From Oceanospirillaceae bacterium (GTDB lineage Bacteria; Pseudomonadota; Gammaproteobacteria; Pseudomonadales; Balneatricaceae), in assembly GCA_013215375.1 (NCBI GenBank), contig JABSRB010000015.1, positions 51,071 to 115,070 of the forward strand: a stretch of DNA of 64,000 bases, in the 5' to 3' direction. Under the pieces are notes generated by a model. That model made no database searches. It was not told the origin of the DNA and saw nothing but the letters and a program-made list of their open reading frames with translations. Position numbers and translations under genes: made by a program. This document shows, piece by piece, positions 1-9,861 of this stretch; within the stretch, counting starts at the first letter, position 1, and each line of letters begins with the position of its first letter.

Positions 1-744
1 CCGGCCAACGGAGTTTATGGTATCGCGCTGCGCGGTGGCCGAGGATCCGGGGCAAATGTTTGGCGTTGGATGACTTACTTTAAAGGTTTTGGCGGTCAGT
101 GGTTCGACGGAGATACCCCGGTGTTTAACTCTGCGGCAGCAGTCAAGGCAACCGAAACTTACCTTGAGTTATTTAAATATTCACCGCCTGGTACATCTAC
201 TGGTTCCTGGACTGAAGTCACAGAAGCTTTTAACTCTGGGCTAGTGGCGATGATCATAGAATCTAGCCCGCTGGCGGGTATGACGGAAGATAGCAAACTA
301 TCTAAAGTTGCCGGCAAGGTTGGCTACACGATTCCCCCCTCGCCGTTAACTGGCGGTGGTTATGGCCACGGTTTGGCGATAGGTGCCAAGGCCAATCAAA
401 CGGAGCAGGCGCGCGAATGCGCTGGTTTATTTATTGCTTGGGCCACCTCTAAAGAGCAGGAAATGGCGCGTCTAGAAGCGGGTGTGTTCGGTGATTTAAA
501 TCGTTCTAGTGTGTTCGACTCCCCAGAGTTTTCTGCAAAATACAACAGTGAAATTGCCTCCGCTCTACAAGATACAGCCAAAGTCACCAGCATCAATTAT
601 TGGCCGAATCCTGACTGGCCTGATTTAGGAGATCGCTGGGGCATTATTTTGGAGGAGTTGATCACAGGATCGCGCTCAGATATTCCAGAGGCGCTAGATG
701 AGCTGGAAGATTACGCGATAAAGTTGATTGCTAGGCGTCGATAA
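1..744 (+). CDS. Sugar/polyol ABC transporter substrate-binding protein, C-terminal part
   Basis: The frame is open from the first base, so the gene begins left of the window; only about the last 247 codons are present. The sequence matches the C-terminal lobe of family 1 extracellular solute-binding proteins (MalE/UgpB-like), with a run of glycines before a Tyr-Gly-His-Gly segment and a helical C-terminus ending in basic residues. It should bind a sugar or polyol in the periplasm for the two permeases and the ATPase that follow. A 12-bp perfect hairpin lies just after the stop. The neighbouring xylitol-dehydrogenase-like gene suggests a polyol ligand, but the ligand cannot be read from sequence. 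Confidence 0.85.
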   Translation, partial: PANGVYGIALRGGRGSGANVWRWMTYFKGFGGQWFDGDTPVFNSAAAVKATETYLELFKYSPPGTSTGSWTEVTEAFNSGLVAMIIESSPLAGMTEDSKLSKVAGKVGYTIPPSPLTGGGYGHGLAIGAKANQTEQARECAGLFIAWATSKEQEMARLEAGVFGDLNRSSVFDSPEFSAKYNSEIASALQDTAKVTSINYWPNPDWPDLGDRWGIILEELITGSRSDIPEALDELEDYAIKLIARRR

Positions 745-751
745 GCAAGCT

Positions 752-798
752 GCAATTCCTCAAGTTAGGCCTAATCAGTTGCTGATTTGAGGAATTGC
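752..798 (+). promoter_or_regulatory. Intercistronic stem-loop after the binding-protein gene
   Basis: Perfect 12-bp inverted repeat, GCAATTCCTCAA at 752-763 and its complement at 787-798, with a 23-nt loop. No T-run follows, so it is more likely a 3'-end stabiliser of the binding-protein message, or a partial attenuator, than a full terminator. The permease gene starts 94 bp downstream. Confidence 0.6.
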
Positions 799-892
799 GC
801 AGAGATCGAGGCTGCAATCTGGTTTTGAATTTCAATACAGATGAGTTGGGCGCAGCCCAATTGATCAAGGGTTTATTGTTGTAGAGGATTAG

Positions 893-1768
893 ATGAAATT
901 TAAAAATAACCTCCCGGTGGTTTTTTTAACACCGCCGATGATTTTACTGGCGGTACTGGCTTTTGTACCGACCATAGCAGCACTAGTAATTTCATTTCAG
1001 AACAAGGAATTGGGGCGTACTGGGACCCAGTTTATCGGATTTGATAATTACCTGGATTTGTTCTCCGACCGGCGCTTTGCCAATGCAATGCAAGTTTCTC
1101 TAGAGTGGGAGGCAATCACTGTTATCGGCACTATGTTGCTGGCAGTTTTGGTGGCGGTACTACTGTTTGAGACCACGCGTGGAAGGACTAGAGCACTGCT
1201 CTGCACACTGTTGATTATCCCGGTATTGCTACCGCGCGTGACAGCGGCCTTCGTCTGGAAATTTATGTTTAATCCACTGTTGGGGATCATTAACTACCCC
1301 ATCCGCGAATTAACGGGTGCGCCAATCGAGTTCCTGTCAGGGTTGCAGACGGCGCTAATTTCGGTGGCGGTGGTGGATATTTGGCAGTGGGGATTATTCT
1401 TTGGCGTTATTTTGTTAAAGCTATTAGAAACCTTGCCCAAAGAGCCTTTTGAAGCGGCCAAGTTAGACAGAGTTAAAACGTGGGAGTTGTACGCTTATGT
1501 GGCTATTCCGATGTTATCGGCACCTATTATCAGTCTCACTTTTATCAAAATGGTGGAGTCATTGCGCTCTTTTGATTTGATCTACGTGATGACCCGAGGG
1601 GGGCCTGGGATAGTGACAGAGACACTCGATATGTACGCTTTTAGTCAAGGCTTTGTGGAGTCAGGGCGTATCTCCTACGCGTCGGCGATGGCGGTTTTGA
1701 TGCTGCTCGCTACCATCATCACCTTCACCATTATTTTTAAGTGGGTACGAAAATGGCAAAACGTATAA
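893..1768 (+). CDS. Sugar ABC transporter permease (MalF/UgpA type)
   Basis: A 291-residue inner-membrane permease of the binding-protein-dependent transport family. It starts with a hydrophobic segment after a short basic N-terminus and has about six membrane spans. The EAA loop that docks to the ATPase is visible near residues 185-210 (PFEAAKLDRVKTWELYAYVAIP). A TRGGPG stretch typical of MalF/UgpA-like permeases follows near residue 237. An AGAGG ribosome-binding site precedes the ATG. It overlaps the next permease by 16 bp and is part of one operon with the binding protein, second permease, dehydrogenase and ATPase. Substrate inferred to be a sugar alcohol. Confidence 0.9.
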   Translation: MKFKNNLPVVFLTPPMILLAVLAFVPTIAALVISFQNKELGRTGTQFIGFDNYLDLFSDRRFANAMQVSLEWEAITVIGTMLLAVLVAVLLFETTRGRTRALLCTLLIIPVLLPRVTAAFVWKFMFNPLLGIINYPIRELTGAPIEFLSGLQTALISVAVVDIWQWGLFFGVILLKLLETLPKEPFEAAKLDRVKTWELYAYVAIPMLSAPIISLTFIKMVESLRSFDLIYVMTRGGPGIVTETLDMYAFSQGFVESGRISYASAMAVLMLLATIITFTIIFKWVRKWQNV

Positions 1769-2568
1769 CAGTTGGCTGGCTAACCTCGCGGCTAGTCCTT
1801 GTGCTGGTGGTGGTGTTTGCGGTGTTCCCGGTACTTTGGACGCTGCTAAATTCGTTTAAAGAGGTGGTCGATATCGTCACCCCGATACCCAAATTTATAT
1901 TCACTCCCACTTTAGATAATTTTATCTATGTATTCGAGCGACCGAGCGTCAAAGTGGGGTTGATTAACTCTGGCATTATTGTCGGGGTTGCGGTGTTGAT
2001 TGGCACGGTGTTGGGAGTGCCTGCGGCCTATGCACTGGCACGCTATAAGCTAAAATTAGGCGATGATCTTAAGTTTTTTGTACTCTCACTGCGCTTTTTG
2101 CCGCCGGTTGCGGTGGCCATACCGCTGATGAGTATCTTTCTGGACCTAGGGCTCTATGACACCCGCGTGTCGGTGATATTGACTTACACCTTACTCACGC
2201 TATCCACCATTATTTGGCTGGCGGTGCCTGCATTTGAAAGAGTTCCAGCGAATATAGAGGAGGCAGGGAGGCTCGATGGGCTCAACCCCTATGCTGTCTT
2301 TTTGTTGATAGCACTGCCAGTCGCTGGCCCCTCATTATTTGGTGCCATTGTGTTTAGTTTTATTTTGGTTTGGAACGAATTTATGATCGCATTGATGCTG
2401 ACCACTTCGGAGGCTAAAACACTGCCAATAGTGGCCTCTGAATTTACCTTGCTAGGGCGAAATGTGCCTTGGGGTATTTTAAATGCATCAGTGATAGTGC
2501 TGTCTATTCCACCATTGATTTTCTTAGGGGTCCTCAGTGGCTTCCTTAATCGAGTATTCAAGAAGTAG
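1753..2568 (+). CDS. Sugar ABC transporter permease (MalG/UgpE type)
   Basis: The second permease, about 271 residues, with six predicted spans and an EAA loop ([17 protein letters not shown]) in the second half. I chose the ATG at 1753, which overlaps the end of the first permease by 16 bp; an in-frame GTG at 1741 would add four residues. The N-terminus is short and basic, followed by a hydrophobic segment ending in the [13 protein letters not shown] motif common in MalG-like proteins. It pairs with the upstream permease to form the membrane channel. The dehydrogenase gene begins 8 bp after its stop. Confidence 0.88.
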   Translation: MAKRITVGWLTSRLVLVLVVVFAVFPVLWTLLNSFKEVVDIVTPIPKFIFTPTLDNFIYVFERPSVKVGLINSGIIVGVAVLIGTVLGVPAAYALARYKLKLGDDLKFFVLSLRFLPPVAVAIPLMSIFLDLGLYDTRVSVILTYTLLTLSTIIWLAVPAFERVPANIEEAGRLDGLNPYAVFLLIALPVAGPSLFGAIVFSFILVWNEFMIALMLTTSEAKTLPIVASEFTLLGRNVPWGILNASVIVLSIPPLIFLGVLSGFLNRVFKK

Positions 2569-2576
2569 AGATACCT

Positions 2577-3656
2577 ATGTATAAACAACAAGTAGCAACT
2601 AAAGAGATGCAGTTGGCTCTCGTGTTAGAAAAAAAGCAGCAACTGAGCATTCGCAACATTGAAATTAACGTTCAGCCAGGGGCGGATCAAGTGACGATTG
2701 CCATCGATACCGTCGGCATTTGTGGCTCGGACGTCCATTATTACAGTCATGGGCGGATCGGTCCCTTTGCGGTCAATGCACCTATGGTATTGGGGCATGA
2801 AGCGGCGGGCACGGTGGTGAAAGTGGGCAGTGAAGTGCAGCATTTATCGATTGGTGATCGAGTGTGTATGGAGCCAGGTGTGCCCAAGCTAAACTCACGT
2901 GCATCGCGAATGGGTATCTATAATGTCGACCCCGCTGTGGTTTTCTGGGCCACCCCGCCAGTACATGGTTGCCTAACTGCTCAAGTGGTTCATCACGCAG
3001 ATTTTACCTATAAATTACCGCCACAAGTCAGTTTTTCAGAGGGCGCATTGGTAGAACCTTTTGCCATCGGCATGCAAGCGGCAGTAAAAGCAAAACTGCA
3101 ACCTGGAGATACAGCGTTAGTGATAGGCGCGGGTACTATCGGCATTATGACAGCAATAGCGGCGATTGCCGGGGGCTGCTCTAAGGTTTATGTCAGCGAC
3201 ATAGTGGCGAAAAAGCTGGAGATGACCCAGTATTACCCGGGGCTAGTGCCTATCGACAGTCTCAGTGAAGATGTTAGTGCTCGTATTATGCAGGAGACTG
3301 CAGATTGGGGAGTGGACGTGGTGTTTGAGTGCTCGGGCGCCAATGCGGTGTTTAGCAGTTTGGCTGATTATGTGCGTCCCGGGGGATGCATTGTTTTTGT
3401 CGGGATGCCAATGCAACCAGTAGTGCTAGATTTAGTAGCAATTCAGGCTAAGGAACTGCGCATGGAAACCGTCTTTAGGTATGCCAATGTCTATGAGAGG
3501 GCGATCAATTTTATCGCCTCGGGAAAAGTAGATCTAAAGCCGCTGATATCTGAAACCTACAATTTTGAGCAGAGTATCAGTGCATTTGAGCGCGCGGCAC
3601 AAGCGCGCGATGGCGATGTGAAAATTCAAATAAAAATGCCTGGAGGCCAAGTGTGA
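2577..3656 (+). CDS. Zinc-dependent polyol dehydrogenase, xylitol dehydrogenase-like
   Basis: A medium-chain dehydrogenase/reductase of 359 residues. Cys49 in [10 protein letters not shown] and His74-Glu75 in LGHEAAG are the expected catalytic zinc ligands. The Rossmann glycines are in GAGTIGI. A segment with an [10 protein letters not shown] core is typical of bacterial xylitol dehydrogenases, which oxidise xylitol or other polyols to ketoses with NAD. The four-cysteine structural zinc lobe is not seen, also as in that subgroup. An internal ATG at 2607 would give the more usual family start. The stop overlaps the GTG of the ATPase gene by 4 bp, so it was probably cotranscribed with the importer to use the imported polyol. 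Exact substrate unproven. Confidence 0.8.
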   Translation: MYKQQVATKEMQLALVLEKKQQLSIRNIEINVQPGADQVTIAIDTVGICGSDVHYYSHGRIGPFAVNAPMVLGHEAAGTVVKVGSEVQHLSIGDRVCMEPGVPKLNSRASRMGIYNVDPAVVFWATPPVHGCLTAQVVHHADFTYKLPPQVSFSEGALVEPFAIGMQAAVKAKLQPGDTALVIGAGTIGIMTAIAAIAGGCSKVYVSDIVAKKLEMTQYYPGLVPIDSLSEDVSARIMQETADWGVDVVFECSGANAVFSSLADYVRPGGCIVFVGMPMQPVVLDLVAIQAKELRMETVFRYANVYERAINFIASGKVDLKPLISETYNFEQSISAFERAAQARDGDVKIQIKMPGGQV

Positions 3657-4723
3657 GTAGTATATCTTGTCGCAACTTAGTTAAAAAATATGCTGACCTG
3701 CAAGTAGTGCACGGTTTCGATTTGGAAATTGCAGATCATGAATTTGTGGTTTTCCTCGGTCCCTCAGGCTGTGGGAAATCCACCATTATGCGCATGTTGG
3801 CGGGCTTGGAGGAGATTACCGAAGGGGAACTTCACATAGGGGGCGTCGACATGACAGATGCAGAGCCTGGTGAGCGAGGTGTGGCGATGGTGTTTCAAAA
3901 CTATGCGCTCTACCCACACATGAATGTCTACAAAAATATCGCCTTTGGATTGCGCCGCAGTGGTTTGTCAAAAGTACAGATAGAAAATAAAGTCCGCGAT
4001 GTGGTAAAGATGTTGGCACTGGAAGATTATTTAGAGCGCAAGCCCGCGCAGCTATCAGGTGGGCAACAGCAGCGAGTAGCTATTGCACGCGCTATTGTAA
4101 AAACTCCGGATGTGTTTTTGTTTGATGAGCCGCTGTCCAATTTGGATGCAAAGTTACGTCATCAGTTGCGCGTGGAAATTGCCAAATTGCATCAACAGCT
4201 GAAAACCACCACCGTGTTTGTCACCCACGATCAAGTTGAAGCTATGACTTTGGCTGATCGCATCGTGCTGATGAATGCCGGGAATATTGAGCAAGTTGGT
4301 ACGCCGAAACAGTTGTATACTCAGCCTAGTACTTTGTTTGTCGCAGACTTTATCGGTTCTCCGGCGATGAATCTTTTCGCCGGGGAATTGCAGGGGATGC
4401 GTCTCGTCTCGCCCATCGCCAGTTTTGATATATCGGATCAAAATCTGGATTTCTCCATGGTGAGTAACGTCACTTTCGGCATTAGGCCGCAGCATTTGAG
4501 CTTACAAAAAAAACATCGTAAGGATGTTGAGTTAAAGGGAGTCGTTAGTTTCGTCGAATTTCTCGGTAGCGAGGTGATGTTGACTATAGAGGCTAATGGT
4601 TGTGAAATTAGATTGTTGGCCAGTGAGGGCGAGGTATTACAGCGAGGGGTGGAAGTAACAGTTTATCTGCAGCTTAATCGTCTACATTTATTCGACACTA
4701 ATACGGGCTTGCGATTAAATTAA
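3653..4723 (+). CDS. Sugar ABC transporter ATP-binding protein (MalK/UgpC type)
   Basis: A 356-residue ATPase starting at a GTG that overlaps the dehydrogenase stop (GTGA). Walker A is GPSGCGKST near residue 38, the signature is LSGGQQQR near residue 133, and Walker B is [14 protein letters not shown] followed by the switch His in VTHDQ. The C-terminal 120 residues form the TOBE/OB regulatory domain of MalK-type proteins ([10 protein letters not shown]). It energises the two permeases above. It is the last gene of the operon and is convergent with the DUF3549 gene. Confident about family, not about sugar. Confidence 0.9.
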   Translation: MSSISCRNLVKKYADLQVVHGFDLEIADHEFVVFLGPSGCGKSTIMRMLAGLEEITEGELHIGGVDMTDAEPGERGVAMVFQNYALYPHMNVYKNIAFGLRRSGLSKVQIENKVRDVVKMLALEDYLERKPAQLSGGQQQRVAIARAIVKTPDVFLFDEPLSNLDAKLRHQLRVEIAKLHQQLKTTTVFVTHDQVEAMTLADRIVLMNAGNIEQVGTPKQLYTQPSTLFVADFIGSPAMNLFAGELQGMRLVSPIASFDISDQNLDFSMVSNVTFGIRPQHLSLQKKHRKDVELKGVVSFVEFLGSEVMLTIEANGCEIRLLASEGEVLQRGVEVTVYLQLNRLHLFDTNTGLRLN

Positions 4724-4897
4724 AACTTAACCCGAATAGGGCATGCAACAGCTCGTGTTCTAGCTTGCTCCTTGATTTTACAGACTTTTCTTTCTCAATC
4801 GACCGGACACACCAGTATGGTGCTCAATCGAAAAAAAGCCTGTAAAAACAATTATCGGCGCTATCATCACGGTATTGCACGTAATATCCGGGTAAAT

Positions 4898-4927
4898 GCT
4901 AGCGTTTTGTGGTGTCAAAACGCTAGC
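4898..4927. terminator. Hairpin between convergent operons
   Basis: Perfect 12-bp stem GCTAGCGTTTTG (4898-4909), 6-nt loop, complement at 4916-4927. It lies between the ends of the plus-strand ABC operon and the minus-strand DUF3549 gene. No strong T-run follows on either strand, so termination in either direction is plausible but not certain. A further imperfect inverted repeat lies at about 4777-4850. Confidence 0.5.
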
Positions 4928-4942
4928 TTGGCAGGGTAGAAA

Positions 4943-5986
4943 TTAAAACTTACCGCCAAACATCTGGCCGATAGCGATAATCAGTGCCTCAGAGCGATCG
5001 GGGCTGCGAAATGCTTGTAGTATGACGTTACGCAACTCTTGTGAGAACATCAAGTCAGCCAGTATTCTAGAAAATCCCTGTTGGCCCGCATCTGAAATGG
5101 CCAATTTTTCCAAGTAGAGTTGAAGTACTGCTGCAGTGGTTAGTTGCGTTGATAACTTCACCGCAATGGTGGTGAGAACTTCTGGATTTTGACCGATACT
5201 AGCGTTCAATACTTTGATCAAGGTCTCTTCTATTAGCTGCTTATTGGGGCTGGCGTGCAGGGCACGTAACAGCGAGCAGCTTAAGGCAATGTCCGGCTCA
5301 TCACTATTGATGATGGCGTCTAATTTTTCGACAATTTTCAAACTGAGGTTATTATCGATAGCGCCATTTTCTAGTGCGTTACACAAGGCGATCAGTGGTT
5401 GCTGCTGATAGTGAGAAAAATTCTTTACCAGACTGCTTTGATGATCGGTAACATTAACGGCGATCTCGGCAATGCCTTGTAGCCCTAAATCTTGCCAGTT
5501 ACTCCAGTCGCGCTCACCCGCAAAATACTGCTGGCACAACGGGTAAAATTGCGATTTGTCGCCACCGACAGTGCGGTTGATAATGGCGTGATACATGGCC
5601 ATTTTTTCATCATCGGGGGTGAAGGAAAAGGGGTTGTCTTTGAGTGCATCTTCCGCCTCTGATAATTCTTTAGCATCTAACATTTGATTGATGTTAAGCA
5701 TCAATCTGTTGATGAAATCATCGCGAACGGTCTGTATTAAATGACCTTGTTCATCCAGCGGGAATTTTAAAAACCATACCACATTTTGCAATTTTTGCTC
5801 GGGATTCCAAAGTGTTAGCGCCAGCCATGCATGGTGTAAATAAGGGTTGGGATAAACTTTCTGACCGGTCTCAATCAGTGCGAATTGCGCCGGGCTGATT
5901 TTTGTGATTTGTCTGCCCAAATCGTGGATGCGAAATTGCACGCCACTCTGTTGCAGTAATTCAGTCAGGGAGGTTAGTGATGACAT
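4943..5986 (-). CDS. DUF3549 family protein
   Basis: A 347-residue cytoplasmic protein with no signal peptide or membrane span. The N-terminal segment (RIHDLGRQITKIS, then a Tyr-Pro-Asn-Pro-Tyr-Leu stretch near residue 45) is how I recognise the DUF3549 family, found in pseudomonads and relatives; its function is unknown. The C-terminal two thirds are helical and rich in Leu/Ala, like an alpha-solenoid. It sits 44 bp after yqcC and is last in the apparent unit class II DAHP synthase, yqcC, DUF3549. Nothing in the sequence assigns a reaction. Confidence 0.75.
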   Translation of the reverse strand: MSSLTSLTELLQQSGVQFRIHDLGRQITKISPAQFALIETGQKVYPNPYLHHAWLALTLWNPEQKLQNVVWFLKFPLDEQGHLIQTVRDDFINRLMLNINQMLDAKELSEAEDALKDNPFSFTPDDEKMAMYHAIINRTVGGDKSQFYPLCQQYFAGERDWSNWQDLGLQGIAEIAVNVTDHQSSLVKNFSHYQQQPLIALCNALENGAIDNNLSLKIVEKLDAIINSDEPDIALSCSLLRALHASPNKQLIEETLIKVLNASIGQNPEVLTTIAVKLSTQLTTAAVLQLYLEKLAISDAGQQGFSRILADLMFSQELRNVILQAFRSPDRSEALIIAIGQMFGGKF

Positions 5987-6030
5987 GTTGCTCTCGTTTT
6001 ACTTTTGCTAAAGACGTTGTGAACAGGGGA

Positions 6031-6354
6031 TTACTCCCATGATATATGCTTATCTAACTGTTTGATTAAAGCTAACAGTTCGGTGGTGTCTGCGCTCTCT
6101 GCTTTAAAGGCTTGTTCGGCCATCACCGCCATATTGCTTTTGCTTGGCAGGGTCGCTTTTGTTTCAATGATAACAAATAACTTGGGAAACATTACCCATT
6201 GCAACCACTGACTAAAAGTTAGAGTGTCGACGCAAAAAGGTAACTTGCTGGCGAGCTTAGCTTTACTCGGCGGCTCGCTTTGCCAAAGTTCTGTCTCTTG
6301 CATTTGCGCGGTAATAGCAGCCAAGGTGACTGCTATTTGCTGGTGACGCATCAA
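6031..6354 (-). CDS. YqcC family protein (DUF446)
   Basis: A small soluble 107-residue protein. The pattern of an N-terminal helix, a Trp-containing linker, then a PFCVDTLTFSQWLQW segment and a FPKLF motif is that of the YqcC/DUF446 family, which in enterobacteria is encoded near truC. Its role is not established. It starts 1 bp after the DAHP synthase stop on the same strand, so it is almost certainly cotranscribed with that gene. The usual family length is about 105-110 residues, so this copy appears complete. Confidence 0.75.
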   Translation of the reverse strand: MMRHQQIAVTLAAITAQMQETELWQSEPPSKAKLASKLPFCVDTLTFSQWLQWVMFPKLFVIIETKATLPSKSNMAVMAEQAFKAESADTTELLALIKQLDKHISWE

Positions 6355-6355
6355 C

Positions 6356-7708
6356 TTATAGGCCTCTAGCAGACTTTAAAGTATCTGCAATTAAGAAGGC
6401 AAGTTCTAGTGCTTGCTCACCGTTTAAGCGTGGATCACAGAAGGTGTCGTAGCGATCTGCCAGTCCCTCTTCAGTGATCTGGTAAGCACCACCGATGCAC
6501 TCAGTCACATTGTGACCAGTCATTTCTAAGTGAACCCCACCGGCGTGAGTACCCTCGGCGCTGTGCACATGGAAGAAACCTTTGATCTCTTCAAGAATTG
6601 CATCGACGCTGCGAGTTTTGTAGCCGCTTGAAGCGGTGATGGTATTGCCGTGCATTGGATCAGAGCTCCAGACAACACTGCGCCCTTCACGTTTAACCAG
6701 CTGTACTAGTGGCGGTAATTTTTCGGTGATTTGCTTGGCGCCCATGCGGGCAATTAAGGTGATTCTGCCCGGTAAGTTCTCTGGGTTTAATATGTCTAAT
6801 AGTTTGATTAGATCTTCAGAGGAAGTAGTAGGACCTACTTTTATGCCAATCGGGTTTTTAACCCCGCGTAAAAACTCAACGTGGGCATGATCGACTTGGC
6901 GCGTTCTATCGCCAATCCAGATCATGTGCGCTGAACAGTTGTACCACTCATCGTTGATGCTATCTTTGCGTGTTAGCGCTTCCTCGTAGCCCAATAACAA
7001 TGCTTCGTGGGAGGTGAACAACGAGGTGGAGCGAATCTGCGGCGTAGTGTTGGAGTTAACCCCACAAGCTTCCATAAAGGTTAGCGCCTGACCTATCTGG
7101 TCGGATAGATGTTGGTAGCGCTCGCCCAGTGGGCTGTTTTTAACAAAACCTAAATTCCAGCGGTGTACTTTGTGCAAATCGGCAAAGCCGCCTTGAGCAA
7201 AAGCGCGCAGCAAGTTCAAAGTAGATGACGACTGGTGGTAAGCTTTAATCATGCGCTCTGGATCAGGTATGCGTGCAGCGCTAGTGAACTCGTTACCGTT
7301 GATGATATCACCGCGATAACTTGGCAGCGAAATATCACCAATCGTTTCTAAATCGCTAGAGCGTGGCTTGGCAAATTGACCGGCCATACGGCCAATTTTA
7401 ACCACAGGGCTACCGCCGGCAAAAGTCATTACCACGGCCATTTGTAATAATACCTGGAAAGTATCGCGAATTTTGTTGGCATTAAACTCAGCAAAGGTTT
7501 CTGCGCAATCACCGCCTTGTAATAAAAAGGCCTTGCCCTGTGCGACTTCACCTAATTGGCGATGTAATTCTCTAATCTCGCCAGCAAAAACCAATGGAGG
7601 TAACTTAGATAGCTCCTCTTCTACAGCGGTTACTTTGGCTGCATCTTGGTAGTTAGGTTGTTGAAGTATAGGTTTGCTGCGCCAGCTTTGCGGTGTCCAG
7701 ATTTCCAT
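6356..7708 (-). CDS. Class II 3-deoxy-7-phosphoheptulonate synthase (DAHP synthase)
   Basis: The first enzyme of the shikimate pathway, joining phosphoenolpyruvate and erythrose 4-phosphate. At 450 residues it is the plant/Pseudomonas class II type, not the 350-residue AroFGH type. Visible motifs include [10 protein letters not shown] (metal-binding Cys), [18 protein letters not shown] and a C-terminal [15 protein letters not shown] segment carrying the metal-ligand region. The ATG start gives the expected N-terminal WTPQSWR sequence. Promoter signals should lie in the 172 bp between this gene and metR. yqcC and the DUF3549 gene follow on the same strand. Confidence 0.93.
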   Translation of the reverse strand: MEIWTPQSWRSKPILQQPNYQDAAKVTAVEEELSKLPPLVFAGEIRELHRQLGEVAQGKAFLLQGGDCAETFAEFNANKIRDTFQVLLQMAVVMTFAGGSPVVKIGRMAGQFAKPRSSDLETIGDISLPSYRGDIINGNEFTSAARIPDPERMIKAYHQSSSTLNLLRAFAQGGFADLHKVHRWNLGFVKNSPLGERYQHLSDQIGQALTFMEACGVNSNTTPQIRSTSLFTSHEALLLGYEEALTRKDSINDEWYNCSAHMIWIGDRTRQVDHAHVEFLRGVKNPIGIKVGPTTSSEDLIKLLDILNPENLPGRITLIARMGAKQITEKLPPLVQLVKREGRSVVWSSDPMHGNTITASSGYKTRSVDAILEEIKGFFHVHSAEGTHAGGVHLEMTGHNVTECIGGAYQITEEGLADRYDTFCDPRLNGEQALELAFLIADTLKSARGL

Positions 7709-7880
7709 GTTGAGTTTATTTGCCTTGTGAGAGTTTTACGTGGGTCTAATTGGGCCTGATTTTAGGCTAAATTAGCTCCTACTACTGCTATTGATAAAAT
7801 TGATCTGACATTTTAAGGGATCATTGCTGAGAAACAAAGAGCTGAGTGTGAAATGTAATAAAAAATACCCTGAACGATTT

Positions 7881-8795
7881 TTAAGCAGACTTTATGCCGG
7901 CAAGATTAGCGAAAGAAACCTCTTTGGCTGTCTCTAAAAAGTCAGTCATAAACTCTGAGTTTTTTTGCTCATCTCGAATCGCGGCATACAGTGTGCACCA
8001 CTGACCGCGCTCACCGATAGGGCGGCCAATGATGTAACCTTTTTTTAGATATTCATCGATGGCCCAGTTGGGTAGTGCGGCAATACCGCGGCCACTAGCA
8101 ACTAGTTGCAACATCATCAGTGTAAGGTCCGCGGTGCGGATCTCCTTGGGCTCAATGGCCGCAGGATCTAAAAAGCGGGTGAAGATGTCAAGGCGATCTT
8201 GGTTGACCGGATAGGTAATAAGCGTTTGATCGATAAAGTCGCTGGCCTTAATATATTTTTGGTTGACCAGTGGGTGGTCTTTGCTCAGCGCTATTAATGA
8301 CTCATAACTAAACAGTGGCGTGTAGTGGATGCCGGTGCGCGGCACAGGGTCAGAGGTGATGACTAAGTCGATATCGCCTTTGACCAGTGCGGGAATAGGG
8401 GCGAAGGTGAAACCGTTGGCCAAATCCATTTCTATTTCCGGCCAGTTTTTACGAAAGCAATCGATAGTGGGCATTAGCCACTCAAAGCAGCTGTGACAGT
8501 CGATACTAATGTTGAGTCTGCCGGATTCGCCGCAAGCTAGGCGGGCGATTTCACGCTCAGTGTTTTTTATCATCGGCAAAATATTATCGGCCAGCGCTAA
8601 AATACGTCTACCGGCGGCAGTAAAACTGATGGGTTTGGTCTTTCTGACAAAGAGAGAGCAATTGAGACGGTCTTCTAAGTCTTTTATTTGATGGGACAAG
8701 GCTGACTGGGTTAAGTGAATGCGCTCTGCCGCTTCAACCAGCGATCCTGAATCACGCAGCGCAGAAAGTGTTTTTAAGTGTCTCAGCTCAATCAT
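7881..8795 (-). CDS. metR: LysR-type regulator, MetR-like
   Basis: A 304-residue LysR-family activator. The N-terminal winged helix-turn-helix (residues 1-60) has QSALSHQIKDLE as recognition helix. The effector domain carries CHSCFEWLMP and GFTFAPIPALVKGDIDLV-like segments that match Escherichia coli MetR, which uses homocysteine as coactivator for metE/metH genes. No metE or metH is in the window, so its targets lie elsewhere. It ends 172 bp upstream of the DAHP synthase gene and begins 36 bp after the yebC-like stop, on the same strand. The assignment to MetR rather than another LysR protein rests on the whole-length resemblance. Confidence 0.8.
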   Translation of the reverse strand: MIELRHLKTLSALRDSGSLVEAAERIHLTQSALSHQIKDLEDRLNCSLFVRKTKPISFTAAGRRILALADNILPMIKNTEREIARLACGESGRLNISIDCHSCFEWLMPTIDCFRKNWPEIEMDLANGFTFAPIPALVKGDIDLVITSDPVPRTGIHYTPLFSYESLIALSKDHPLVNQKYIKASDFIDQTLITYPVNQDRLDIFTRFLDPAAIEPKEIRTADLTLMMLQLVASGRGIAALPNWAIDEYLKKGYIIGRPIGERGQWCTLYAAIRDEQKNSEFMTDFLETAKEVSFANLAGIKSA

Positions 8796-8831
8796 GAATT
8801 ATCCGAGTAGTCTTTAGAAGGTGGTTATTAA

Positions 8832-9557
8832 TCAAGGGTAGCAGATATCAGCATTATGATAAATATTCTGAACATCATCCAGACTGTCTAGCATATCTAT
8901 AAACCGCTCGAAATCTTCCATGTCATCACTGGAAATTTCAATAGTATTTTGGGGAATAAATTGAATTTCATGTACATCAAATTCAATTTCACCTAGTGCA
9001 TCAACTAACGATTGTTTGGCTTTAAAATATTCTGTGTGAGGAACAAATACAGTGATTTTGCCATCTTCATTCTCAATATCAGTCACATCTACATCGGCAT
9101 TCATTAAGGTATCAAGCACCGCTTCTTCATCATCTCCATCAAAAACAAATATTGCAATGTGATCAAACATATGACTCACACTGCCTTGAGTACCAATTTT
9201 ACAATTTGTTTTTGTGAAGCATACTCGAACGTCACCAAATGTTCTATTAGGATTGTCAGTTAAGCAATCTATGATAACCATACAGTTACCTGGCCCAAAG
9301 CCTTCATAACGAGCAATGGCAAAGTTTTCGCCTCCCCCACCCTTCGCTTTATCAATCGCTTTCTCAATTACGTGGGCAGGTACTTGATCTTTCTTGGCAC
9401 GATCTACAAGGCTTCTCAGAGCTAAATTGCCGTCTATTTCTACTCCACCAGTCTTCGCACAGACGTAAATTTCACGACTGTACTTGCTATAAACTCTTGA
9501 ATTAGCGTCGGATGTTTTGGCTATGGATAGCTTTTTATTTTGATAGGCTCTGCCCAT
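8832..9557 (-). CDS. YebC/PmpR family protein (YeeN-like)
   Basis: A 241-residue protein of the YebC family, proteins that bind DNA or act on ribosome stalling depending on the member. The N-terminus begins MGRAYQNKK rather than MAGHSKWANIKH, which places it in the YeeN-like branch. The conserved block [20 protein letters not shown] and a YEGFGPGN motif are clear. The acidic C-terminus ([18 protein letters not shown]) is typical. It is a single gene flanked by intergenic hairpins; a promoter should lie in 9558-9861. Function here unknown. Confidence 0.85.
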   Translation of the reverse strand: MGRAYQNKKLSIAKTSDANSRVYSKYSREIYVCAKTGGVEIDGNLALRSLVDRAKKDQVPAHVIEKAIDKAKGGGGENFAIARYEGFGPGNCMVIIDCLTDNPNRTFGDVRVCFTKTNCKIGTQGSVSHMFDHIAIFVFDGDDEEAVLDTLMNADVDVTDIENEDGKITVFVPHTEYFKAKQSLVDALGEIEFDVHEIQFIPQNTIEISSDDMEDFERFIDMLDSLDDVQNIYHNADICYP

Positions 9558-9861
9558 TATATCTTCCTATAAATTTGATACGGATTATTCCTCAGAGAGT
9601 GATTTTACAATGAGCTCCATTAAGAGGAAACCTTTTTAATAATAAACCCCTCCTGATATTAGGCAGACAGGAGGGTTGATATACCACCTAGCCTACTGGC
9701 AGCATAAGCTGACTTTAATCATTAACAGGATTTTTAAGTAGTCTATGTTCCTTCTATCACTTCACTTTATAATTCTAGCTTTAAAAGGTGCTATACAGAG
9801 GGTTTTAGCGAAGAAACGAGAAAAGGATGGTCTGCGCAGTGCACAGACCATTTAAATGCAA
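9558..9861. other. Intergenic region with two hairpins
   Basis: This 304-bp gap between the yebC-like start and the argF stop (both minus strand) holds no gene I can support. It contains an 8-bp stem, CCCTCCTG at 9648-9655 with CAGGAGGG at 9668-9675, and the argF hairpin described separately at 9827-9851. The yebC-like promoter should be in the AT-rich part at 9560-9640. Confidence 0.5.
9827..9851 (-). terminator. Probable argF terminator
   Basis: Perfect 8-bp stem ATGGTCTG/CAGACCAT with a 9-nt loop directly after the argF stop, read on the minus strand. It is followed by a pyrimidine-rich CCTTTTCTCGTTTC stretch, a weak but plausible termination tract. Confidence 0.55.

Noticed and set aside
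4777..4850. Imperfect inverted repeat with repeated CTCAATCGA
   Set aside because: Pairing is interrupted and no T-run follows; noted only as possible structure next to the better hairpin at 4898.
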